Source of the DNA: JBHHXR01 sp046757205
GTDB taxonomy: Bacteria > Pseudomonadota > Alphaproteobacteria > Rhodobacterales > Rhodobacteraceae
Assembly: GCA_046757205.1 (NCBI GenBank)
Contig: JBHHXR010000107.1
Span: forward strand, 1-11,514
Reading direction: 5' to 3'
DNA: 11,514 bases
The translations under genes were made by a program, and so were the position numbers. Shown piece by piece: positions 6,223-11,514 of the stretch (within the stretch, counting starts at the first letter, position 1; each line of letters begins with the position of its first letter). The notes under the pieces were generated by a model that did not search any database, had not been told where the DNA came from, and worked only from the letters and a program-made list of their open reading frames with translations.

Positions 6223-7407
6223 GTGTTCACGCGTTTTTTTCTGGGGCTCAGAGATGCCGGCGTGCCGGTATCGCTGCGCGAATACCTGAGCTTCCTGGAG
6301 GCGCTCAACGCTTCCGTCGTGCGCTGCGAACCCGAGGGGTTCTACTTTCTTGCAAGAACCGCGATGGTCAAGGACGAGCGCCATCTCGACAGGTTCGACC
6401 GGGTGTTCTCAGAGGTATTCGGCGGGCTCGAGGAGGTCGGCGCCGAGGCCGTTCTCGACGCCGCGGAAATCCCCGAGGACTGGCTGCGGCGGCTGGCCGA
6501 AAAGCATCTCTCGGAAGAGGAAAAGTCGCGGATCGAGGCGCTCGGCGGTTTCGACAAGCTCATGGAGACCCTTCGCGACCGCCTCAGGGAGCAGCACAAA
6601 CGCCACCAGGGCGGTTCGAAATGGATCGGCACGGCCGGCACCTCGCCTTTCGGCGCCCATGGCTACAACCCCGAGGGCGTTCGCATCGGGCAGGAGGAAA
6701 GCCGGCACCGGCGGGCGGTCAAGGTCTGGGACCGCCGCCATTTCCGCAATCTCGACGACACCGTGGAACTGGGGACCCGCAACATAAAGGTGGCGCTGCG
6801 GCGTTTGCGCCGCTGGGCCCGCGAGGGCGCGGCGGAAGAGCTGGACCTTGACGGAACCATCCGGTCCACCGCCGAGAACGGCTATCTCGATGTCATAACC
6901 CGGCCGGAGCGGCACAACGCCGTGAAGGTCCTGCTGTTTCTCGACGCCGGCGGCTCGATGGACCCCCATGTCAGGGTGGTGGAGGAACTTTTTTCCGCCG
7001 CCCGCAGCGAATTCAAGCATCTCGAATACTTCTATTTTCACAATTGCCTCTATGAAGGCGTGTGGCGCGACAACCGGCGGCGCTGGAACGATCAGACGCC
7101 GACCGCCGAAGTGCTGCGCACCTACGGCGGCGCCTACAAGGCTATCTTCGTCGGCGACGCCGCGATGAGCCCCTACGAGATCGTCTATCCGGGCGGCGCG
7201 AACGAGCACTGGAACGCCGAATCCGGCGAAGTCTGGCTGAACCGCGCCCGCGCCCAATGGCCCGCCAACGTCTGGATCAACCCGCTGCCGGCAACCCACT
7301 GGCGATACACGCGCTCGGTCGGCATGATCTCGGGTATTTTCGAGGACCGGATGTACCCGATGACCCTTCGGGGCATCGAGGGCGCGATGCGCGAACTGGG
7401 CCGCTGA
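6223..7407 (+). CDS. VWA domain-containing CoxE-like protein (COG3825)
   Basis: This 394-residue protein starts FTRFFLGLRDAGVPVSLREY, typical of COG3825. The N-terminal half is charged and helical, with GTAGTSPFGAHGYNPEG and an RRxRRWAREG helix in the middle. The C-terminal half is a von Willebrand A domain with the MIDAS motif DAGGSM (D241-S245). Such proteins normally work with a MoxR-type AAA+ ATPase in chaperone-like maturation or metal insertion into enzyme complexes. No MoxR gene is in this window. The GTG at 6223 fits the family N-terminus; the upstream in-frame ATG at 5950 lies inside other genes and is rejected. The ribosome binding site is weak, which suits coupling to the small membrane protein 5 bases upstream. 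The protein looks intact to its stop. Confidence 0.87.
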   Translation: MFTRFFLGLRDAGVPVSLREYLSFLEALNASVVRCEPEGFYFLARTAMVKDERHLDRFDRVFSEVFGGLEEVGAEAVLDAAEIPEDWLRRLAEKHLSEEEKSRIEALGGFDKLMETLRDRLREQHKRHQGGSKWIGTAGTSPFGAHGYNPEGVRIGQEESRHRRAVKVWDRRHFRNLDDTVELGTRNIKVALRRLRRWAREGAAEELDLDGTIRSTAENGYLDVITRPERHNAVKVLLFLDAGGSMDPHVRVVEELFSAARSEFKHLEYFYFHNCLYEGVWRDNRRRWNDQTPTAEVLRTYGGAYKAIFVGDAAMSPYEIVYPGGANEHWNAESGEVWLNRARAQWPANVWINPLPATHWRYTRSVGMISGIFEDRMYPMTLRGIEGAMRELGR

Positions 7408-7424
7408 GACGGCCTGGCGGCGTA

Positions 7425-8033
7425 TCAGCTGTGGCGCCAGTTGCCGGGATCGCCGGCATCGTTCGGCGAAAGCCCCAGGACATCGCCGTCCAGGTTACAC
7501 CCGAGTCCGAGAACCGTTCGGTTGGCGTAGTTGAAATAGGCCGTTACCTGGTTGATCTCGAGTATCTCGCCGTCCGAATAACCCGCCGCCCGGAGCCCGG
7601 CGACCAGGTCCGGCGTCATGGCGCCGGGATCGCGGGTAAGGCGTTCGGCATATGCCATGGCCAGCTTTTCCCCGGCGCCCAGCGGGGCCGATGCGATATC
7701 GCGGGCCTCGATGGCTTGGCGGATGGCCCGCGACCTTGCGTCGTCGCCGAGCAGTCGCCGGAGACCGGCGAAGTGATGTTCGACGCAGTAGGCGCACCGG
7801 TTCAGCGCGCTGACCCACACGCCGAGGGTTTCCAGAAACCATTTCGGGACCGTGTTGCCCGAATGGTGCAACACGTTCTTGTAGAGAACCATGTGCCCCT
7901 CCATGCTGTGCGGCCGCAGGGAGTGCATCATCATGATGTTGTCGACATTGTTGCCGGGCCCTTTCACGCGGTCGTAGAGCCGCTTCAGTTTTCCGCGGGC
8001 TTCCTCGTAGCCGATCGTCGAAATCCAAGGCAT
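7425..8033 (-). CDS. Peroxidase-related protein, AhpD-like (carboxymuconolactone decarboxylase family)
   Basis: This 202-residue protein has the AhpD-fold active-site motif C-x-x-C-x-x-x-H: C80, C83 and H87 in NRCAYCVEHHFAGL. The upstream MMMHSLRPHSMEGHMVLYKN (34-53) and the later EINQVTAYFNYANR are typical of the 'uncharacterised peroxidase-related' branch. Family members reduce peroxides through the cysteine pair with thiol donors; the donor here is unknown. The ATG at 8033 is preceded by AAAGG at 7 bases. The gene is convergent with the VWA gene (17-base gap) and divergent from the M48 peptidase (140-base gap). Length and motif are intact. Decarboxylase activity is unlikely in view of the redox motif. 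Confidence 0.88.
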   Translation of the reverse strand: MPWISTIGYEEARGKLKRLYDRVKGPGNNVDNIMMMHSLRPHSMEGHMVLYKNVLHHSGNTVPKWFLETLGVWVSALNRCAYCVEHHFAGLRRLLGDDARSRAIRQAIEARDIASAPLGAGEKLAMAYAERLTRDPGAMTPDLVAGLRAAGYSDGEILEINQVTAYFNYANRTVLGLGCNLDGDVLGLSPNDAGDPGNWRHS

Positions 8034-8173
8034 GCGTGGGCCTTTCGCATTCTTTGCGCGCCAGGGGCTGTCGAGCCGGTTTCAGCCCGCCGGCTGGCGC
8101 GGCGAACCGGTCAACGAACGGATGAAATGGCGTTCGCGCCGCCTTATATAGGAACAATGGACCACGTGACAGC
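8034..8173. promoter_or_regulatory. Divergent promoter region between the AhpD-like and M48 peptidase genes
   Basis: A TTATATA run at 8144-8150, in otherwise GC-rich DNA about 25 bases before the M48 start, may be a -10 element for the rightward gene; the -35 candidate GATGAA about 17 bases upstream is poor. The M48 start has no good ribosome binding site, so a nearly leaderless message is possible. Nothing clear was seen for the leftward gene. Confidence 0.3.
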
Positions 8174-8854
8174 ATGCTGAGATTCGCCCCGATCCTGCTG
8201 GCGGTTCTGGTCGCGGTAGTCATGTATCGCTTTTCGGCCTGGCGCACGCGGCGGGAACTCGACGGGAATTCGACGCGACTGGCCGATCCGGCGCTTGGCG
8301 CGCTGACGGAGCGAATGGCAAGGGCGCTGGAATTGCCGCGCCTGCGCGTCCATATCTACGAGATCGACCCGGTGAACGGACTGGCGGCGCCGGACGGGCG
8401 CATCTTCATCACCCGCGGCTTCTTCAACAGGTACCGCGCCGGTGAGGTCAGCGCCGAGGAGATCGCCAGCGTCATCGCCCATGAACTCGGCCATGTGGCG
8501 CTGGGGCATTCCAAACGGCGGATGATCGACTTCGCCGGGCAGAACGCGATCCGGGTGATCCTCGCCACCGTGCTCGGCCGGATGATCCCGTTTGCCGGGG
8601 TCCATATCGCCAATTTCCTGACCACGATGCTGGCGGCGCGGCTGTCGCGCCAGGATGAATACGAGGCCGACGCCTACGCCGCCGCGCTGATGCGAAAGTC
8701 GGGCTTCGGCGTGGAACCGCAGATCAGCCTGTTCCGCAAGCTCGACCGGATGGCTGGCGCCGGCGGGCGGCCGGCCTGGCTGATGAGCCACCCGAAAACC
8801 GAAGCCCGGATCGCCGCCATCGAGAAGCTCGAAGCCGGCTGGTCCGGCGGCTGA
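8174..8854 (+). CDS. M48-family zinc metallopeptidase, membrane-anchored
   Basis: This 226-residue protein has one N-terminal membrane segment (about 4-18, FAPILLAVLVAVVMY) and then an M48 (Ste24/HtpX-like) protease domain. The zinc site is HELGH (H103, E104, H107), with the third ligand probably E162 in RQDEYEADAYAA. SHPKTEARI (205-213) is the conserved C-terminal M48 motif. A hydrophobic stretch at about 125-155 between the two zinc motifs may dip into the membrane, as in related proteases. The likely job is envelope or membrane protein quality control; the substrate is unknown. The ATG at 8174 is the only one that keeps the membrane anchor; its ribosome binding site is weak. The gene is monocistronic in appearance and followed by a hairpin. 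Confidence 0.88.
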   Translation: MLRFAPILLAVLVAVVMYRFSAWRTRRELDGNSTRLADPALGALTERMARALELPRLRVHIYEIDPVNGLAAPDGRIFITRGFFNRYRAGEVSAEEIASVIAHELGHVALGHSKRRMIDFAGQNAIRVILATVLGRMIPFAGVHIANFLTTMLAARLSRQDEYEADAYAAALMRKSGFGVEPQISLFRKLDRMAGAGGRPAWLMSHPKTEARIAAIEKLEAGWSGG

Positions 8855-8876
8855 CGGAAAGGCTTCGGGGCATGCG

Positions 8877-8912
8877 TCCGCCTCCGGCGGGGATATTTGG
8901 GGAACCCAGAAG
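8877..8912 (+). terminator. Hairpin of Rhodobacteraceae-type 3'-end repeat after the M48 gene
   Basis: The stem CCGCC (8878-8882), loop TCC and GGCGG (8886-8890) is followed by GGATATTTGGGGAACCCAGAAG. From memory, CCTCCGGCGGGGATATTT-like elements are dispersed in Rhodobacteraceae genomes at gene ends and act or look like terminators. It starts about 23 bases after the M48 stop, in the right orientation for that gene. Confidence 0.55.
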
Positions 8913-8978
8913 GTGGGGGGTGCGCTGGCGTTAACGCGTCATGAACATCCTGATTTCGCAATGAATTCAAACGATTGA

Positions 8979-9010
8979 CCCCGTGCACACGCGTGTGCAG
9001 GCCAACGGGG
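8979..9010. repeat. Perfect 16-base palindrome with outer G/C stem
   Basis: TGCACACGCGTGTGCA (8984-8999) is a perfect palindrome. It is flanked by CCCCG (8979-8983) and CGGGG (9006-9010), which could close an outer stem with a GGCCAA bulge. It lies in the gap between two convergent genes (8855-9077), which otherwise holds only hairpins and no supported gene. A transcript-end structure is more likely than an operator, but a protein site cannot be excluded. Confidence 0.4.
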
Positions 9011-9037
9011 TGGCGGCCGTTCGGGGTTTCCTGGCCA

Positions 9038-9064
9038 TTCCCGCCGCGGCCGGCGTCGCGGGAA
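9038..9064 (-). terminator. Hairpin downstream of the BTAD/TPR regulator
   Basis: TTCCCGC (9038-9044) pairs with GCGGGAA (9058-9064) around a 13-base G/C-rich loop, starting 14 bases beyond the regulator's stop codon. A 12-base palindrome AAACCGCGGTTT (9063-9074) adjoins it. No U-tract follows, so termination is inferred from position and stem only. Confidence 0.35.
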
Positions 9065-9077
9065 ACCGCGGTTTGCT

Positions 9078-11060
9078 TCAGGTCACGCCGAGCCGCGCGA
9101 AGGCGCGCACGAAGACCGCCAGGTGCTCGGCGCGGCGGAACGGATAGGTGCGGCGCAGGTAATCGAGATTGATATCCGGTTGCTGGCCGCGCAGGATCGC
9201 CAACTGTTCCTCCGCCGCGTCGAGATCGCCGCGTTCCGACAGAGCAGCGACCAGACGCTGGCGGCCGCGAACGTAGTTGCGGTCTGCCGCAACCGACTTC
9301 CGGCCGTATTCCACAGCTTCGTCCAGATCGCCGCGAAGCAGGTGGCAGGACGAAAAATCGGAATAGAAGATCGGTGCACCGCGGCTGCGCGGATCCAGTT
9401 GCCGGCCGATTTCCAGATGCTCGAGCGCCTTGTCGAGATCACCGGAAAACTCCAGTCCACAGGCAACGTAGAAATGCGCGAGCGCCGCGGACGGGTTCAA
9501 TTCGAGCGCCCGGCGCTGGCTTTCGATGCCGGCGTCGATCTCGTGCAGCCCGAATATCTGGATGAGCCCGATCGTGCCGAAGGCTTCCCAGCTTCCGTCG
9601 TCAAGCTCGATCGCCCTTTCTGCGCGCGCGATGGCCCGGTCGCGGGCGCGCACCGGATCGTCCGTCCAGGCGCAGATGATCGAATGCCAGTGACAGCGCG
9701 CAAGATCGACGTGGGCGATGCTGGAAAGCGGATCGAGTTCGATCGCAGAACGCAGCAGCCCGAACGCAATCTCGGTGTCCTCGCGCGTGCCGTAGGCAAG
9801 GCCCGATCGGTACTTGATCGCCCGCGCCTTCTGTACCATTTCCCAGGCGCTCAGGTCCTCGGGGCGCTTGCGCAGGATGCGCCGGCTTTCGGCGCGGCTG
9901 ATTTCCGGCTCGATCCGGTGCACGATCTGTTCGGAGATTTCGTCCTGCAGGGCGAACATGTCCGACATCCGCCGGTCGAAACGCTGCGACCAGATCTGCG
10001 CGCCGGTCTCGGTGTCGCCAAGCTCCACGTTGGCGCGCAGCGCGTTGCCGCTGCGCCGCAGCGTGCCGGACAGGACGTAGCGCGCGCCGGTATCGGCGCC
10101 GATCTCCGGCAGGCTGGCCGGTTCTTCGCGGTATTTCTGCATCGTTGCGGTGCCGATGACCGGAAACCAGCGCCAGGACGCCAGCCCGGAGACCACGTCC
10201 TCGGTCATGCCCGAAGCAAGGAATTGCGAATCCTCGTCGCTGTTGAGGCAGCGGAACGGAATCACGCCCACTGCCGGGCGGCCCTTGAAGAACCGGGGCG
10301 TGACCGCCGGGCGCGCCTGCCGCGTCGGGGCAGTGGACCCCTCCGGCGCGCCGGCATCCAGCAGTTGCGCCCGCAGAACGGCTGTTTCCGGTGACGGGTC
10401 GACGTCCAGACTGTCCCTCAGCTCCACCGCCATCGCGTCATAGGCGGCGAGGGCCGCCGATCGGTCGCCGCAAGCGTCAAGCGCCCGGATCAACAGCCGG
10501 TACGCGGCCTCGCTCAGCGGATCGAGCGCAACCAGCCGCTCGCCGCTGGCACGCGCCGCCAGGGCATCGCCTGACGCCAGTTTCGCCTCGGTGACGCCGG
10601 ACAGGACCCTCACCGCCAGCGCATGAAGGTTTTGCCTTTCCAGCCGCATCCAGTCGTCGAAGGCCGCCGATTTGGCGTCGAACCCGTCTAGCAGGGGCCC
10701 GGAATACAGCGCTGCCGCGCCTTCGGAATCGCCCGCCTCGGCGCGCGCGCGGAATTCCAGCGCATCGACGTCGAGCGCTCCTTCGCGCAGGCGCAGCGTC
10801 TGGCGGTCGGCCTCCAGCACGTCGCAATCGGCCTGCGCGCACAGCTTGCGAAGGTTGGACAGTTCCTGTCGCAGGCTGGCGCGGGCCTGAATTTCGCCGC
10901 GGTCGCCCCACAGCAACTCGGCGGCGCGTTCCCGCGTCAGGGACAATCCAGGCGAGAGAACCAGCAACGCCAGCAGCGCCTCGGATTTGCGGGTCGGGAA
11001 CGGCAGCGGATCTCCCGAAGAATCCTTCGCAGATATCCCGCCGAGCAGCGTGAGTTTCAT
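9078..11060 (-). CDS. BTAD/SARP-type transcriptional regulator with TolB-like and TPR domains
   Basis: This is a 660-residue probable one-protein regulator. Residues 1-92 form a winged-helix region as in SARP/OmpR-type activators (MKLTLLGG, TRKSEALLALLVLSPG, LTRERAAELLWGDRG, SLRQELSNLRK). A bacterial transcriptional activation domain (BTAD) follows at about 93-235 (DALEF, LDGFDAKSAAFDDWMRLER, ALDPLSEAAYRLLIRAL). Residues 260-390 resemble the TolB-like/adenylate-cyclase-associated domain (VGVIPFRCLN, FLASGMTEDVVSGLA, YVLSGTLRRSGNALRANVEL). From about 400 to 640 come TPR-like repeats (AIELDPLSSIAHVDLARCHW, ALELNPSAALAHFYVACGLE). No receiver domain, kinase or membrane segment was seen; the middle and TPR parts may sense a ligand or a partner. 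The ATG at 11060 is preferred (GGGGA at 8 bases, protein begins at the first strand of the fold) over an ATG at 11099. It is divergent from a DUF1127 gene, a possible target. Confidence 0.86.
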   Translation of the reverse strand: MKLTLLGGISAKDSSGDPLPFPTRKSEALLALLVLSPGLSLTRERAAELLWGDRGEIQARASLRQELSNLRKLCAQADCDVLEADRQTLRLREGALDVDALEFRARAEAGDSEGAAALYSGPLLDGFDAKSAAFDDWMRLERQNLHALAVRVLSGVTEAKLASGDALAARASGERLVALDPLSEAAYRLLIRALDACGDRSAALAAYDAMAVELRDSLDVDPSPETAVLRAQLLDAGAPEGSTAPTRQARPAVTPRFFKGRPAVGVIPFRCLNSDEDSQFLASGMTEDVVSGLASWRWFPVIGTATMQKYREEPASLPEIGADTGARYVLSGTLRRSGNALRANVELGDTETGAQIWSQRFDRRMSDMFALQDEISEQIVHRIEPEISRAESRRILRKRPEDLSAWEMVQKARAIKYRSGLAYGTREDTEIAFGLLRSAIELDPLSSIAHVDLARCHWHSIICAWTDDPVRARDRAIARAERAIELDDGSWEAFGTIGLIQIFGLHEIDAGIESQRRALELNPSAALAHFYVACGLEFSGDLDKALEHLEIGRQLDPRSRGAPIFYSDFSSCHLLRGDLDEAVEYGRKSVAADRNYVRGRQRLVAALSERGDLDAAEEQLAILRGQQPDINLDYLRRTYPFRRAEHLAVFVRAFARLGVT

Positions 11061-11247
11061 GAAGCTGTTCCCCACGCGCCAGTTTCGGAAGATTCGCATT
11101 GAAATCCGTAATCCTGTCGGCGCCGGGTGTTTTTGACGGATTTTTTGCGATCTGGCAACGCATGATCGCCCGCACCGTCACGCTGTCATTGCGGCCATGC
11201 CCGATCGTGAGGCCACCAGATACCAACAAGCCGAAACGGAGAAGACC
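11061..11247. promoter_or_regulatory. Divergent promoter region between the regulator and the DUF1127 gene
   Basis: This 187-base gap holds a TTTTTG direct repeat (11130-11135 and 11142-11147, 12 bases apart), with TTGACG (11133-11138) as a -35-like hexamer for rightward transcription, and a 6-base inverted repeat GCGATC/GATCGC (11147-11152, 11164-11169). No good -10 follows at normal spacing. SARP-type regulators often bind direct repeats spaced near one helical turn, so autoregulation or control of the DUF1127 gene is conceivable. Confidence 0.35.
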
Positions 11248-11454
11248 ATGACCCAGGCCGCCAGAAAAACGATCACCCTGCCCCGCATTTCCCGTCCGCA
11301 CCCGCTCCGGTGGCTGATGCGTCTCGACGCCGCCTACCGCCAGCATCAGGCGCTGAAATCGGCGACGCCCGGGCAACTGGACGACATGGGGATCAGCCGC
11401 GAAGACGCCGACATCGCCTTCTATCGCCAGTTTACCGGCCGGAAAATTTCCTGA
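11248..11454 (+). CDS. DUF1127 domain small protein
   Basis: This 68-residue basic protein ends in a DUF1127-type segment: LKSATPGQLDDMGISREDADIAFYRQF (36-62), matching the family pattern of an arginine-rich helix, then xxQLxDxGIxRxDI. The N-terminal third, RISRPHPLRWLMRLDAAYRQH, is an amphipathic basic helix. Members are small proteins of alphaproteobacteria, some linked to RNA turnover, phosphate or stress responses; no role can be fixed here. The ATG at 11248 is preceded by GGAGAAG, a good ribosome binding site, and was preferred over an in-frame ATG at 11197. The gene diverges from the BTAD/TPR regulator. Confidence 0.8.
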   Translation: MTQAARKTITLPRISRPHPLRWLMRLDAAYRQHQALKSATPGQLDDMGISREDADIAFYRQFTGRKIS

Positions 11455-11482
11455 TTTCGCGACTCTGCGGCAGCAGCGCAAA

Positions 11483-11506
11483 GGCCTTGCCCAACCGGGG
11501 AAGGCC
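11483..11506 (+). terminator. Hairpin after the DUF1127 gene
   Basis: GGCCTT (11483-11488) pairs with AAGGCC (11501-11506), with an inner CCC/GGG, one G-G mismatch and an AACC loop. It starts 28 bases after the DUF1127 stop. No T-run is visible before the window ends, so it is terminator-like only. Confidence 0.45.
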
Positions 11507-11514
11507 GGCGCGTT

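Noticed and set aside
7062..8180. A 372-codon plus-strand frame spanning the end of the VWA gene and the AhpD-like gene
   Set aside because: It overlaps two genes with clear family motifs and reads as a GC-rich shadow.
8975..9172. A 65-codon plus-strand frame in the convergent gap
   Set aside because: It has no ribosome binding site, has a repetitive arginine-rich composition, and overlaps the end of the regulator antisense.
9123..10394. A 423-codon plus-strand frame across the regulator
   Set aside because: It is fully antisense to the well-supported BTAD/TPR regulator and shows no recognisable domain.
1..11514. CRISPR array, tRNA/rRNA gene, insertion sequence, integrase or toxin-antitoxin pair
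   Set aside because: No spaced direct repeats, tRNA-like cloverleaf, transposase motif or paired small genes could be supported by reading.

Overview
The window looks like chromosome from a GC-rich alphaproteobacterium, probably a member of the Rhodobacterales or a close relative. The reasons are the strong G/C bias at third codon positions, the gene families present (EutB/EutC, DoeA, COG3825 VWA protein, DUF1127), and a CCTCCGGCGGGGATATTT-type element after the M48 peptidase gene that resembles the dispersed 3'-end elements of Rhodobacteraceae genomes. No rRNA, tRNA, CRISPR array, transposase, integrase or phage gene was seen.

Left third (1-3856): an ectoine/5-hydroxyectoine breakdown locus with two divergent arms. 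Leftward run doeA (ectoine hydrolase) and an M20-family deacetylase cut by the window edge. Rightward run eutB (threonine-dehydratase-like) and eutC (ornithine-cyclodeaminase-like), overlapping by 11 bases. From what is known of these families, EutB and EutC (with EutA) turn hydroxyectoine into ectoine, DoeA opens the ectoine ring to N-acetyl-diaminobutyrate, and a deacetylase frees L-2,4-diaminobutyrate. Here the deacetylase is an M20 (ArgE/DapE-like) enzyme rather than the M14-like EutE/DoeB, and no eutA, transporter or regulator of the pathway lies inside the window.

Middle (3857-7407): after a convergent hairpin comes an unrecognised leftward lipoprotein gene. Facing away from it is a class III aminotransferase that could supply the diaminobutyrate transaminase step. 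Its C-terminal domain is missing, and the reading frame runs into about 58 unrelated residues. It is followed, with a stop/start overlap, by a 56-residue two-helix membrane protein and then a CoxE-like VWA protein (COG3825) whose usual MoxR ATPase partner is not present. The aminotransferase gene therefore appears to be a deletion or recombination chimera with the operon to its right.

Right third (7408-11514): an AhpD-like peroxidase-related gene (leftward), an M48 metallopeptidase (rightward), a 223-base convergent gap rich in hairpins, a large leftward regulator with BTAD/SARP-type N-terminus, TolB-like middle and TPR C-terminus, and, divergent from it, a small DUF1127 gene followed by a hairpin at the window edge. 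These genes have no evident link to the ectoine locus.
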